This document shows positions 24,208 through 33,435 of a DNA stretch of 64,000 bases, in pieces; positions within the stretch are counted from its first letter, which is position 1, and each line of letters starts with the position of its first letter. The position numbers and the translations under genes were made by a program. Location of the stretch: positions 1 through 64,000 of the forward strand of contig CAKRRG010000003.1 of the NCBI GenBank assembly GCA_934394545.1. Direction: 5' to 3'. Below the pieces are notes generated by a model, which did not search any database, was not told the origin of the DNA, and saw nothing but the letters and a program-made list of their open reading frames with translations. The DNA is from an uncultured Blautia sp. (GTDB lineage Bacteria > Bacillota > Clostridia > Lachnospirales > Lachnospiraceae).

Positions 24208-25047
24208 TTATTTTGCATACAGTTTCCGATACTGCCGCGGGGACATGCCAACCTTTTTCTGGAAAATCTGCGAGAAATAGGACTGGGAAGAAAATCCAGA
24301 GGTGGTAGCCACCTGCGTTACGGATAAATTCGAGGATGTCAGAAGCTCCTTGCTTGCTTCCAGCCTTCGGTCAGTGAGGTAATTGATAGGAGATTGCCCC
24401 ATGCATTCAGTAAAAGAGTGAGCCAGATAAAACTTATTAATATGCGTGATCTCTGCCAAAGAATCCAAGGTGATATTTTTGGAATAATTTATATCAATAT
24501 AACGCTTGGCAAGAGCACACTCTTTGGAAAGCTGGAAGGAAGAATCTGAAATAACGGACAGATTCTGCTTCCGGGAAATGTACACCAGAAGAACCTGAAG
24601 CAGTCCGTGGCACACCTTTTCAAATCCGGGTTTTTGATCATGAAATTCCCGCATCATTAGTTGGGCAAAGTTAATAAACTGATTCTTATCAGAACCATAA
24701 CTGTAGAAACTGTATCCTTTAATACTTTCCTGATCCGGATCGGCAAAAGAAAAGGCAAGCCCGTCAACGCCGAACACAATGTACTCCATGGGATTGTTAG
24801 AAAGCGTTTTTTCTGTGTGTTCCACATTTGGATTGATAATTATCAGATCGTCTTTTTTTACAGGAATGTTGTTGTTCTCTATATAAAATACACCTTCGCC
24901 ATGGAGAATATAAAAAAGCTCCGAAAACTGATGGGTATGGGGATGAGAATGCCAGTCGCCTTCATATTTGGAAATGGAGATATAGCGAAGCCGAAAGTCC
25001 TCATGGTTGTTAGTGGCAAAATCAAGATTAATAAAATCATTGCTCAT
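24208..25047 (-). CDS. AraC-family transcriptional regulator with cupin sensor
   Basis: A 279-residue protein with an N-terminal AraC cupin domain (SKYEGDWHSHPHTHQFSELF, YILHGEGVFYIENN) and a C-terminal double HTH (ALAKRYIDINYSKNITLDSL, FSSQSYFSQIFQKKVGMSP). It is divergent from the sugar ABC transporter starting at 25267, with a 219-base shared control region. It is therefore the likely regulator of that operon, probably responding to a sugar bound in the cupin. Confidence 0.9.
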   Translation of the reverse strand: MSNDFINLDFATNNHEDFRLRYISISKYEGDWHSHPHTHQFSELFYILHGEGVFYIENNNIPVKKDDLIIINPNVEHTEKTLSNNPMEYIVFGVDGLAFSFADPDQESIKGYSFYSYGSDKNQFINFAQLMMREFHDQKPGFEKVCHGLLQVLLVYISRKQNLSVISDSSFQLSKECALAKRYIDINYSKNITLDSLAEITHINKFYLAHSFTECMGQSPINYLTDRRLEASKELLTSSNLSVTQVATTSGFSSQSYFSQIFQKKVGMSPRQYRKLYAK

Positions 25048-25197
25048 AAATAAATATCCTCTTAATTACGTGTGTCCTATTATACAATTTCCAAAATCAA
25101 TTAAATCCCTACGCATATTATACATAAAAATTTATAAAAAGAATAGCATTTTAATAACGAAAAAGCAAAAAATATAACAAAACAAGCAACAATAAAA

Positions 25198-25226
25198 TTG
25201 ATATTATATGTCAAAACTGTTATATT
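25198..25226 (+). promoter_or_regulatory. Promoter of the sugar ABC operon
   Basis: TTGATA (25198-25203), 17 bases, TATATT (25221-25226) lie 40 bases before the solute-binding gene in the AraC-divergent region. The AT-rich sequence to its left is where the AraC protein would be expected to bind. Confidence 0.65.
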
Positions 25227-25266
25227 CTTTATAACAATAGTTTCCAGAAGAACAAGGAGGAAAATC

Positions 25267-26550
25267 ATGAAAAAGAAAGTTGTAGGGGTACTTTTAGTAG
25301 CAGCAATGACAACATCTATGTTTGCAACACAGGCTGTGGTACAGGCTGAATCACAGGACGAAACACTTAGCGTATGGTGCTGGGATCCGAACTTCAATGT
25401 TTATGCTATGCAGCAGGCTGAGAAGATTTACCAGAAGGATCATCCGAACTTCAAACTTGATATTCAGGAAAAAGTATATTCTGATATCGAGACTGCACTG
25501 ATCACAGCAGCAGAGGCTGGCGATTACAGCACATTACCGGATATTTTCTTAATGCAGGATTACTCATTCCACAAGAACGTAGCAAACTATCCGGAAATCT
25601 TTACTGAATTAACAGATTCCGGAATCGATTTCACACAGTTTACTGCCGGTAAATTAGCAGATTCCACAGTAGAAGACAAAAATTATGGTGTACCATTTGA
25701 TAACGGTGCTACCATCATGGCGATCCGTACAGATATGGTTGAGAATGCTGGCCTTACAGTAGAGGATTTCAAAGATACAACATGGTCAGACTTCATGGAA
25801 AAAGCGAAAAAAGTAGTAGAAGCAAACGACGTTCCGATGCTTACATGCTCCGGTGGTTCTGAGATCGTAATCGAGATGCTTCAGTCTGCAGGCGCTTCTC
25901 CAATGGTAGACGGAGAGGTTTCCTTAGTGGATAACAAGGCTCTTAAGAAAGCAATCGAAACATACAAACAGCTTATTGATGAGGGAATCATGGCTGACTT
26001 CACTGACTGGGATCAGTACATTGCTTCCATGAACAAAGGATCAGCTGCTGGTGTTATCCAGGGATGCTGGATCATGTCCTCTATCCAGGCAGCAGAGGAT
26101 CAGGCTGGCAAATGGGCAGTTGTTAACATGCCTAAGTTAGATGATGTTGAAGGTGCTACCAACTATGCAAACTGTGGTGGAGCAAGCTGGGCTGTATCTT
26201 CTAACTGTGAGAACACAGATCTTGCATTTGACTTCCTTAAAACAACATTTGGCGGAAGCGTAGAGTTATATGATGACCTTCTTCCAAACGCTGGAGCAAT
26301 CGCAAGTTACTTACCGGCAGCAGAGTCTGATGTTTACAATGAGACATCTGATTTCTATGGCGGACAGGCTGTATATAAAGATATCGTAGAGTTCGCAGGT
26401 CAGGTTCCTGGAATCGACTATGGCGCATTCTACTCTGATATCAGAAGTGCATTAACAGATGCAATCACAAATGTTGTACAGAACGGTGCAGACATTGACA
26501 GTGAGATCCAGAATGCACAGGATACAGTAGAATTTAATATCAGCGAATAA
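25267..26550 (+). CDS. Sugar ABC transporter substrate-binding protein (CUT1 type), no lipobox
   Basis: A 427-residue family 1 solute-binding protein (LSVWCWDPNFNVYAMQQAEK, YGVPFDNGATIMAIRTDMVE, AAGVIQGCWIMSSIQAAEDQ). It begins with a Sec signal peptide MKKKVVGVLLVAAMTTSMFA followed by a VQAES cleavage site and no lipobox Cys, which is unusual for a monoderm binding protein. ATG 25267 follows CAAGGAGGAAAATC. It feeds the two permeases downstream. The substrate is unknown, but the beta-helix protein at the operon end suggests a uronic-acid-containing or similar oligosaccharide. Confidence 0.9.
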   Translation: MKKKVVGVLLVAAMTTSMFATQAVVQAESQDETLSVWCWDPNFNVYAMQQAEKIYQKDHPNFKLDIQEKVYSDIETALITAAEAGDYSTLPDIFLMQDYSFHKNVANYPEIFTELTDSGIDFTQFTAGKLADSTVEDKNYGVPFDNGATIMAIRTDMVENAGLTVEDFKDTTWSDFMEKAKKVVEANDVPMLTCSGGSEIVIEMLQSAGASPMVDGEVSLVDNKALKKAIETYKQLIDEGIMADFTDWDQYIASMNKGSAAGVIQGCWIMSSIQAAEDQAGKWAVVNMPKLDDVEGATNYANCGGASWAVSSNCENTDLAFDFLKTTFGGSVELYDDLLPNAGAIASYLPAAESDVYNETSDFYGGQAVYKDIVEFAGQVPGIDYGAFYSDIRSALTDAITNVVQNGADIDSEIQNAQDTVEFNISE

Positions 26551-26575
26551 TGAACAGAGCTTTTTAGACAGGACG

Positions 26576-26607
26576 GTACCGGGGATGCAGTATTGCGTCC
26601 CCGGTAC
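26576..26607 (+). terminator. Stem-loop between binding protein and permease genes
   Basis: GTACCGGGGA and TCCCCGGTAC form a perfect 10-bp GC-rich stem followed only by TTCTG. It is probably a partial terminator or 3' mRNA stabiliser that lets the binding protein outnumber the permeases. Confidence 0.6.
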
Positions 26608-26624
26608 TTCTGTAAAGGAGAAAC

Positions 26625-27497
26625 ATGGGAAAAAAGAAATTGAGTTTAGAAAAAAGGCATAATCTTACCGGATGGGCATTTCTGCTTCCGGCATCAATTT
26701 TAATATTTGTATTTTGTTTTTATCCGATGGCGCAGGCGATTATGCTTTCCTTCAGAAAATCTGGAGGAACATTTACCGGTGCATCCAATTATCTCAGAAT
26801 TCTGAAAGACAAAACATTTCAGCAGTGTTTATTTAATACATTCTTCTACTTTTTGATCCAGGTGCCGATCATGCTGATCCTGGCTTTGATCCTGGCACAG
26901 CTTTTGAATAATCCGTCAATCAGATTCAAAGGTCTTTTCCGTACATTGATTTTCCTTCCATGTGCAACATCACTTGTATCTTATTCCATGATTTTCAAGT
27001 CTTTGTTTGCTCCGGATGGAGTTGTGAACCGTGCGCTGGTTGCAATTGGCTTATCCTCCGTTGACTGGTTCCAGAGTACCTGGCCGGCACGCTGGGTAAT
27101 TGTTATCGCCCTGATCTGGAGATGGACTGGTTACAATATGGTATTTTACATTGCCGGATTACAGAATATTGACTATTCCGTATATGAGGCAAGCTACATT
27201 GATGGGGCAACACCGTTTCAGCAGTTTATAAAAATTACAATTCCGCTTTTGAAACCCACGATCCTTATGACTGCAATTATGTCAACCTCAGGAACTCTGC
27301 AGCTGTTTGATGAGTCTATGAACCTGACTGCAGGAGGACCGGGTAAATCAACAATGACATTGGCACATTATATTTATAATATTTCCTTTGTTGAGACACC
27401 GAAATTTAATTATGCAGCAGCATTGTCTGTGTGCATTCTTGTAATGGTAGCAATTCTGTCTGCAATTCAGATGAAAGTAGGTGACAAACGTGACTAA
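26625..27497 (+). CDS. Sugar ABC transporter permease (MalF/UgpA type)
   Basis: A 290-residue permease with six helices (TGWAFLLPASILIFVFCFYP) and the EAA loop EASYIDGATPFQQFIKITIP that docks an ATPase. It is the first of the pair of membrane subunits for the operon. AAAGGAG precedes ATG. Confidence 0.93.
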   Translation: MGKKKLSLEKRHNLTGWAFLLPASILIFVFCFYPMAQAIMLSFRKSGGTFTGASNYLRILKDKTFQQCLFNTFFYFLIQVPIMLILALILAQLLNNPSIRFKGLFRTLIFLPCATSLVSYSMIFKSLFAPDGVVNRALVAIGLSSVDWFQSTWPARWVIVIALIWRWTGYNMVFYIAGLQNIDYSVYEASYIDGATPFQQFIKITIPLLKPTILMTAIMSTSGTLQLFDESMNLTAGGPGKSTMTLAHYIYNISFVETPKFNYAAALSVCILVMVAILSAIQMKVGDKRD

Positions 27498-28296
27498 AAC
27501 GAAAAAAATAATCGCATATACAGTTTTGATCCTGGCAAGCCTTTTGTCCGCATTTCCGTTATACTATATGATCTGTGGAGCAACAAATGCCAGTATCGAT
27601 GTTGTCAGAGGACACCTGTTTCCAGGTACTTATCTGATTGAAAATTTTAAGACCCTGATCAGCATGCAGAACCTTGGACGTGCCATGTTCAACTCTTTCC
27701 GTAATTCAACTGTGATCACATTTATAACACTGCTTGTGTGTTCCATTGCCGGATATGGATTTGAAATCTATCATGATAAAGGTAAGGACTTGCTGATGAG
27801 CATTCTGCTTCTTGCAATGATGCTTCCTTTTGTAGCAATTATGATTCCGCTGTTCAAAATGCTTACTTCATGGGGCCTGGCGAATACATGGATCGCACTT
27901 GCCCTTCCCTCTATTTCCACTCCGTTTATGATTATGCTGTTCCGACAGGCGGCCCGTTCTTTCCCATTTGATATTATTGAGGCGGCAAGACTTGAAGGTT
28001 TAAGCGAGATCCAGATTTTCTTCAGAATGTTTATTCCGATCATGAAATCCACTTACGGAGCTGCAATGACCGTAACATTTATGAATGCATGGAATAACTA
28101 CTTATGGCCAACTATTATTTTGCAGGACAGCAAAGCAATCACGATGCCAATGCTTGTAGCGAATCTGAAAAGTGGTTATAGCGTTGACTATGGTATGCTG
28201 ATGCTGGGGGTATTAATTTGTACACTTCCTACTGCAGTTATTTTCCTGTGTTTACAGAAGAGTTTTGCAAATGGAATTACAGGAGCAGTGAAATAA
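27490..28296 (+). CDS. Sugar ABC transporter permease (MalG/UgpE type)
   Basis: A six-helix permease (IIAYTVLILASLLSAFPLYY) with EAA loop EAARLEGLSEIQIFFRMFIP and the family ending. It overlaps the first permease. GTG 27490 is chosen because AGGTGA (27477-27482) lies seven bases before it, whereas GTG 27481 sits within that site. No ATP-binding gene occurs in the operon, so a shared MsmK-like ATPase elsewhere probably energises it. Confidence 0.92.
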   Translation: MTKTKKIIAYTVLILASLLSAFPLYYMICGATNASIDVVRGHLFPGTYLIENFKTLISMQNLGRAMFNSFRNSTVITFITLLVCSIAGYGFEIYHDKGKDLLMSILLLAMMLPFVAIMIPLFKMLTSWGLANTWIALALPSISTPFMIMLFRQAARSFPFDIIEAARLEGLSEIQIFFRMFIPIMKSTYGAAMTVTFMNAWNNYLWPTIILQDSKAITMPMLVANLKSGYSVDYGMLMLGVLICTLPTAVIFLCLQKSFANGITGAVK

Positions 28297-28757
28297 TGCA
28301 GCAGAATTATTGTATGAAACAAGAGAACTTAAGAAAGGCACAGGGAGCCTTTCTTTTGGCGAAAAAGCTTGGACTTCTGGAAGATCCTTCTATGGAGGGG
28401 CTGGAAGCAAGGAGGCAGAAGCATAATGAAATGCTGAGGCTGAAGGAACAGAAGAATGAAAAATTCTACGGACCTCATTATTATTCCGCACCGGCCTATC
28501 TGCAGTATGAACTGACCCGACTGAAGCTGGATTTTGTTCAGCCAAGCGAGGCAGTTAGGCGAACCGGCCGGTGTCCGGACTTTACAGAACAGGAAAAGAG
28601 AGCCTTTTACGAACAGAATATGGATTTGTTTGGACGATATCATGGTGATTTTTTTACTTATGAAGAGGTAGCGCAGATCATTGAGAAACGGTTACGGGAG
28701 GATGCGTATGACGAGCTTATCGAGAACGTATTACGTGAGTTCGAAAACGGGAAATGA
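28296..28757 (+). CDS. Unknown soluble helical protein in the sugar operon
   Basis: A 153-residue charged protein coupled to the permease by a TAATG overlap. It has no signal peptide or membrane segment. The C-terminal part (FTEQEKRAFYEQNMDLFGRY, FTYEEVAQIIEKRLREDAY) faintly recalls the linker helices of SurA/PrsA-like isomerases, but the catalytic parvulin domain is absent. Its end overlaps the beta-helix gene by 50 bases, so the two are tightly co-expressed. Function unknown. Confidence 0.65.
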   Translation: MQQNYCMKQENLRKAQGAFLLAKKLGLLEDPSMEGLEARRQKHNEMLRLKEQKNEKFYGPHYYSAPAYLQYELTRLKLDFVQPSEAVRRTGRCPDFTEQEKRAFYEQNMDLFGRYHGDFFTYEEVAQIIEKRLREDAYDELIENVLREFENGK

Positions 28758-29997
28758 TTCGAACGATGGACTGACAAGTGAGAGCGCTTTTGCCAGTCTT
28801 TTTGCAATCAATCACAGAAGCCTGCAGCCGGGAGATCGGGTTTTGCTTGAGCGTGGAAGTGTATTTTATGGACAGTATCTTCAGATAACAGATAGTGGCA
28901 GTAAGGAAGCGCCGATTGTGGTCGGGGCATATGGGGAAGGAGATGCGCCGCGTATAGAAACCTGTGGACAGGGAATCTGGTATCAGGATTATGGCAATCC
29001 GCTGGATTCGCCGGTTCATATCTATCATGGCTATGTATCTTCCGCGGTTTTGCTGTATGACGCAGAATATATTGTTGTGGAAGATCTGGAAATCACCAAT
29101 GCAGGTGACAAAATTATTGGGGAACGATATTCGCTTGGGGATAAAATGAATCGCACCGGCGTTGCTGTGGTTGCGAAAGACAAAGGTGTGCGGCACGGAA
29201 TTGCGCTGCGAAATCTTTTTATACACGATGTAAATGGTAATGTGTATGACAAACACATGAATAATGGTGGTATTTACATGACGGCACTTCGGCCGGAGTG
29301 TGAAGAAGCTACGGGGGTAGCGCGCTATAAAGATGTTACGATTGAAGGCTGTTTTGTGTATCAGGTAAGCCGTTGGGGGATTGCGGCAGGATACACTTAT
29401 GCGCATGATAAATTCCAGGGGGCTGAGCTTAGTGAGGAGAGCTTCCTGAAATACGGACATGAAAATATACAGATCCGGGATAATTATGTGAAAGCAGCAG
29501 GAGGTGACGGTATTACAGCCATGTATGCACTGCGTCCGCTGGTGGAACATAATATGGCAGATTCCATTGCCTGTGAAATCAATGACAGGATTTACTGTGA
29601 GCCTGGTGACAGAATGGGAAAGGTGGCAGCTGGTATCTGGCCGTGGAAGTGTAAGGATGCAGTTTTCCGTTATAATGAAGTTACAGACACAAGACTGAAT
29701 CAGGATGGCATGGCTTATGATGCGGATTCCGGTGATGGAACAATTTACGAATATAATTACAGCAGACAGAATGAGGGCGGATGTGTAATGTTCTGTTTGC
29801 AGGAGGCAATTCATAATACTTTTCGTAATAACGTCAGCTATGATGATCTTGGGGGAACAATCAGCCCTTCAGAGAATCCGGACGCATTGCTTGAAGACAA
29901 TGTTTTTTATGTAAGGCAGGGGGTGCCTTTTGTTCGTAAAAACATGGATGGGGGCAATTTCACACAGGTAAATGATCAGGTTATTGAACTTGATTAA
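28708..29997 (+). CDS. Right-handed parallel beta-helix protein without signal peptide
   Basis: A 429-residue protein that starts with the typical TYYVSSKTGNDSNDGLTSES motif of beta-helix lyases and hydrolases. Coil repeats follow, such as VVEDLEITN, IALRNLFIHDV, IEGCFVYQVSRWGI, IQIRDNYVKAAGGDGI and FRNNVSYDD. Such folds act on pectin-like or other acidic polysaccharides. There is no export signal, so it probably works on imported oligosaccharide. ATG 28708 is chosen because GGGAGG lies six bases before it. Confidence 0.8.
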   Translation: MTSLSRTYYVSSKTGNDSNDGLTSESAFASLFAINHRSLQPGDRVLLERGSVFYGQYLQITDSGSKEAPIVVGAYGEGDAPRIETCGQGIWYQDYGNPLDSPVHIYHGYVSSAVLLYDAEYIVVEDLEITNAGDKIIGERYSLGDKMNRTGVAVVAKDKGVRHGIALRNLFIHDVNGNVYDKHMNNGGIYMTALRPECEEATGVARYKDVTIEGCFVYQVSRWGIAAGYTYAHDKFQGAELSEESFLKYGHENIQIRDNYVKAAGGDGITAMYALRPLVEHNMADSIACEINDRIYCEPGDRMGKVAAGIWPWKCKDAVFRYNEVTDTRLNQDGMAYDADSGDGTIYEYNYSRQNEGGCVMFCLQEAIHNTFRNNVSYDDLGGTISPSENPDALLEDNVFYVRQGVPFVRKNMDGGNFTQVNDQVIELD

Positions 29998-30115
29998 ATT
30001 TTTCTTTTATCATATCTTTCTCAATCAATATACTATATAATGTGTATAAAACCAATTGACAATAACGGAGAGATAAATTGTCTATGGATGGACGTAAGGG
30101 AGAAGGAGGAAGGAT

Positions 30116-30628
30116 ATGAATGAATTTCTAACAGAAAAGGGAAAAAAGAGCGGAGTCATAAAGCGGATTTTGTGTGGAATCGGCGCATTTATCTCATTAG
30201 CAGCCTTTGCTGCCGGGTATGAATTTATTTCTGAGAAAAGATGGGAAATGGTGGCCGTAGAGTGGGTGATCGGATTGCTTCTTCTGTATCCCACGTTTCG
30301 GGAGATACAGAAAGCAATTCTTTACGGACAGGCGGAGAAGATTGCCCAGTGGTTTTCTGCCTATGCAGAGAGCACCATTACTTTTGGTAAGCTGGAGACA
30401 GAGATGAAGCCGGGAATCGTCAAACATATCCAAAGGCTTCTGTCCAAGGGTTATCTTAAGAATCTGCAGATTGATAAAGAAGGCAGCTTTATCAGAATCA
30501 CAGCGCCAAACCACCAGGTAAAGAGGCATACCTATATTACAGTCACCTGTCCTTGCTGCGGCGGTAAAAATCAGATCATTCAGGGACGACTGAGCAATTG
30601 TGAGTATTGCGGACAACCGCTGGAATGA
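30116..30628 (+). CDS. Membrane protein with C-terminal zinc ribbon, unknown
   Basis: A 170-residue protein with two N-terminal helices (ILCGIGAFISLAAFAAGYEF, AVEWVIGLLLLYPTF), a cytoplasmic winged-helix-like stretch (KPGIVKHIQRLLSKGYLKNL) and a C-terminal zinc ribbon CPCCGG..CEYCGQPLE. The ribbon and helix could mediate nucleic-acid or protein contacts at the membrane. GGAGGAAGG precedes ATG. I do not recognise a named family. Confidence 0.75.
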   Translation: MNEFLTEKGKKSGVIKRILCGIGAFISLAAFAAGYEFISEKRWEMVAVEWVIGLLLLYPTFREIQKAILYGQAEKIAQWFSAYAESTITFGKLETEMKPGIVKHIQRLLSKGYLKNLQIDKEGSFIRITAPNHQVKRHTYITVTCPCCGGKNQIIQGRLSNCEYCGQPLE

Positions 30629-30713
30629 AAACCTTAGTTATTATGCATAAAAAATAAAAGGATTTCAAAGAAAAAAAGAAGGATTTTGTATAGTTTCTTA
30701 AAAAAAGTGCTGT

Positions 30714-30719
30714 TATAAT
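30714..30719 (+). promoter_or_regulatory. -10 box of the mglB promoter
   Basis: TATAAT 58 bases before mglB is a good -10. The -35 region (TAGTTT) is poor, as expected for an activator-dependent promoter. The YesN-type regulator encoded downstream is a candidate activator. Confidence 0.5.
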
Positions 30720-30777
30720 ATGAGCATGTTGAAACGAACAAAAACACTCAGATTTAAATTAAAGGAGGATTTTTACA

Positions 30778-31821
30778 ATGAAAAGAAAATTAGTTAGCTT
30801 TGTACTTGCAACAGCAATGGCTACATCTATGATGGCAATGCCTGTATTTGCAGCTGACGCAGCAACAGAAGAGACCGCTTCTGATGTGGATTTATCAGAT
30901 AAAAGAGTTGGTATCTGTATTTATCAGTTCTCTGATAACTTCATGACACTGTTCCGTACAGAGCTTGAGAACTACCTGGTAGAGCTTGGATTCTCTAAAG
31001 AGAACATCACAATCCAGGATGGTGCTAATGACCAGGCAACACAGTCCAACCAGATTGACGCTTTCATCGCTGATGGTGTTGACTTACTTATCATCAACCC
31101 AGTTAACTCCTCTTCCGCAGAGAGCATTACTGATAAAGTAGTAGCTGCTGATATCCCGCTTGTATATGTAAACCGTGAGCCAAGCGAAGACGAAGAGAAG
31201 AGATGGGAAGACAATGACTGGAACGTTACATATGTAGGATGTGATGCTCGTCAGTCCGGTACAATGCAGGGTGAGATCATCGCTGATCTTGGTCTTGATA
31301 CAATTGATAAGAACGGAAACGGAAAAGTTGATTACATCATGATCGAAGGTGACCCGGAGAACGTTGATGCTAAATATCGTACAGAGTTCTCTGTAAAAGC
31401 TCTTGAGGATGCAGGACTTGAAGTTAACCAGCTTGATGATCAGGTTGGTAACTGGGATCAGGCTACAGCTCAGCAGCTCGTTGCTAACGACTTAAGCCAG
31501 TTTGGTGATGACGTAGAAGTTGTATTCTGTAACAACGATGCTATGGCACTTGGTGCTCTTCAGTCTATCGAAGCAGCTGGACGTACAGTTGGTGAGGACA
31601 TCTTCCTTGTAGGTGTTGACGCTCTGTCTGAGGCTCTTGATAAAGTTGAAGAAGGCAAAATGACAGGTACTGTATTTAACGATCACATTTCCCAGTCTCA
31701 TTCAGCAGCAGATGCAGCTGTTAAATATCTGACAGGCGAAGGAAACGAGCACTACATCGGATGTGATTACGTAAAAGTAACAACAGACAACGTAGCTGAT
31801 ATTAAAGACATTACAAAATAA
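30778..31821 (+). CDS. mglB: Galactose/methyl-galactoside ABC transporter substrate-binding protein, no lipobox
   Basis: A 347-residue periplasmic-binding-protein-1 fold of the galactose-binding (GGBP) type, with the calcium loop DKNGNGKVDYIMIEG, the hinge region and the end YIGCDYVKVTTDNV. Signal peptide MKRKLVSFVLATAMATSMMA is cut after VFA; there is no lipobox Cys. AAAGGAGG precedes it and codon use is strongly biased, pointing to high expression. A terminator follows, so mglA and mglC are made at lower levels. Confidence 0.92.
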   Translation: MKRKLVSFVLATAMATSMMAMPVFAADAATEETASDVDLSDKRVGICIYQFSDNFMTLFRTELENYLVELGFSKENITIQDGANDQATQSNQIDAFIADGVDLLIINPVNSSSAESITDKVVAADIPLVYVNREPSEDEEKRWEDNDWNVTYVGCDARQSGTMQGEIIADLGLDTIDKNGNGKVDYIMIEGDPENVDAKYRTEFSVKALEDAGLEVNQLDDQVGNWDQATAQQLVANDLSQFGDDVEVVFCNNDAMALGALQSIEAAGRTVGEDIFLVGVDALSEALDKVEEGKMTGTVFNDHISQSHSAADAAVKYLTGEGNEHYIGCDYVKVTTDNVADIKDITK

Positions 31822-31844
31822 TCTAGATTAATTTTAATCAGAAA

Positions 31845-31880
31845 GGTGCGGGTGACTTAAAAGGCACCCGTGCTTTTTCT
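31845..31880 (+). terminator. Terminator between mglB and mglA
   Basis: GTGCGGGTG and CACCCGTGC pair around GACTTAAAAGG-type loop bases and are followed by TTTTTC. Partial read-through would give the usual excess of binding protein over transporter. Confidence 0.75.
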
Positions 31881-31907
31881 GTGAGAAACGGGAAAGGGAG
31901 GAGAAAC

Positions 31908-33416
31908 ATGTCTGAGTACAAACTGCAGTTGAAGGGCGTCTGCAAATCTTTCCCCGGTGTTAAGGCACTTGACAATGTACAGCTGTCACTCCGTCCGGGA
32001 ACAGTACATGCTCTCATGGGAGAGAATGGTGCAGGAAAGTCTACTTTGATGAAATGTTTATTCGGTATCTATAAAATGGATGCCGGTGAAATCTATTTAG
32101 ATGGACAGAAAATTGTAGTGAATAACCCTGATGAGGCAATGAAATATGGTATTGCAATGGTACATCAGGAATTACAGCCGGTTCCGGCTAGAACAGTAGC
32201 GGAAAACCTTTACCTGGGACGTTTTCCTACAAAGAAATTTGGTCCTTTACAGGTAATTGATCATAAAAAAATGTATGAAGATACAGCTTACTGGCTGAAA
32301 GAAGTAAAAATGGACTTTGATCCGAAAGCACTTCTTGGCGATCTGTCAATCGGACAGATGCAGTCTGTTGAAATTGCAAAAGCAGTTTCCCATAATGCAA
32401 AGGTTGTAATCTTCGATGAGCCTACATCCTCATTATCAGATAATGAAGTAGAAGCTCTCTTCAGAATCATGAACGATCTGAGAGACAAGGGTGTTGCCAT
32501 GGTTTATATTTCTCATAAGATGGATGAGATCAAACGTATTGCAGATGATATTACCATCATGCGAGACGGTACATATGTAGGAACCTGGCCGGCAGCCGAG
32601 ATGACTACTGAGGACATCATCACCAAGATGGTAGGACGTGAGCTGACAAACGTATATCCGGCAAGAAAGAATAAACCTGGCGAAGTAATCATGGAAGTAA
32701 AGAATTTAAGTTCTATCCATGCGAAATCTTTCCAGGATGTATCCTTTACACTTCGCAAAGGCGAGATCCTCGGATTCGGTGGTCTGGTAGGAGCTCAGAG
32801 AACAGAGCTTCTGGAGGGCGTATTCGGAATGAGAGGAATTGCTTCCGGAGAAATTTATATCAAAGGCAATAAAGTAAATATCAAACATCCGTCAGATGCC
32901 ATGAAGGCTGGAATTGGTCTGATCACTGAGGACAGACGTGGAAATGGTATCTTTGGATGTCTTTCCATCAAGGATAATGTAGGTGTTTCTATTTATAACA
33001 AGCATCTGAAAGCAGGATTTGTGCTTGACCATAAGACCATTAACAAAATTGTTGATGACAGTATCAAGAAGCTGCGTATTAAGACTCCGAACATGCAGGA
33101 GCATATCGCAAACCTGTCCGGTGGTAACCAGCAGAAGGTTATTGTTGCAAGATGGCTTGCAAATGACCCGGATATTCTGATTATGGATGAGCCGACTCGT
33201 GGTATTGACGTTGGTGCAAAACATGAGATTTACGAGATTATGAATGATCTGGCTGCAGAAGGAAAGGCCATTATCATGATTTCTTCAGAAATGGCAGAGC
33301 TGCTTGGTATGTCTGACCGTGTTTATGTTATGTGTAACGGAAAGATGCGTGGAGAGCTTACAGAAGCAGAAGAAATGACCCAGGAACACGTTATGAGTTA
33401 TGCAACACAATTCTGA
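31908..33416 (+). CDS. mglA: Galactose/methyl-galactoside import ATP-binding protein
   Basis: A 502-residue double ATPase of the CUT2 class. The first domain has Walker A GENGAGKSTLMKCL, signature LSIGQMQSVEIAKA and Walker B VVIFDEPTSSL. The second has the degenerate P-loop GGLVGAQRTELLEGVFG, signature LSGGNQQKVIVARWL and DEPTRGIDVGAKHEIYEIM. ATG 31908 follows GGGAGGAGAAAC. Confidence 0.95.
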   Translation: MSEYKLQLKGVCKSFPGVKALDNVQLSLRPGTVHALMGENGAGKSTLMKCLFGIYKMDAGEIYLDGQKIVVNNPDEAMKYGIAMVHQELQPVPARTVAENLYLGRFPTKKFGPLQVIDHKKMYEDTAYWLKEVKMDFDPKALLGDLSIGQMQSVEIAKAVSHNAKVVIFDEPTSSLSDNEVEALFRIMNDLRDKGVAMVYISHKMDEIKRIADDITIMRDGTYVGTWPAAEMTTEDIITKMVGRELTNVYPARKNKPGEVIMEVKNLSSIHAKSFQDVSFTLRKGEILGFGGLVGAQRTELLEGVFGMRGIASGEIYIKGNKVNIKHPSDAMKAGIGLITEDRRGNGIFGCLSIKDNVGVSIYNKHLKAGFVLDHKTINKIVDDSIKKLRIKTPNMQEHIANLSGGNQQKVIVARWLANDPDILIMDEPTRGIDVGAKHEIYEIMNDLAAEGKAIIMISSEMAELLGMSDRVYVMCNGKMRGELTEAEEMTQEHVMSYATQF

Positions 33417-33435
33417 TGATGGGAGGAGAAAAATA

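Noticed and set aside
28717..29814. A 365-residue minus-strand frame across the beta-helix gene
   Set aside because: It is antisense to the beta-helix frame, which has the coupled start and family motif. The composition is that of a shadow frame.
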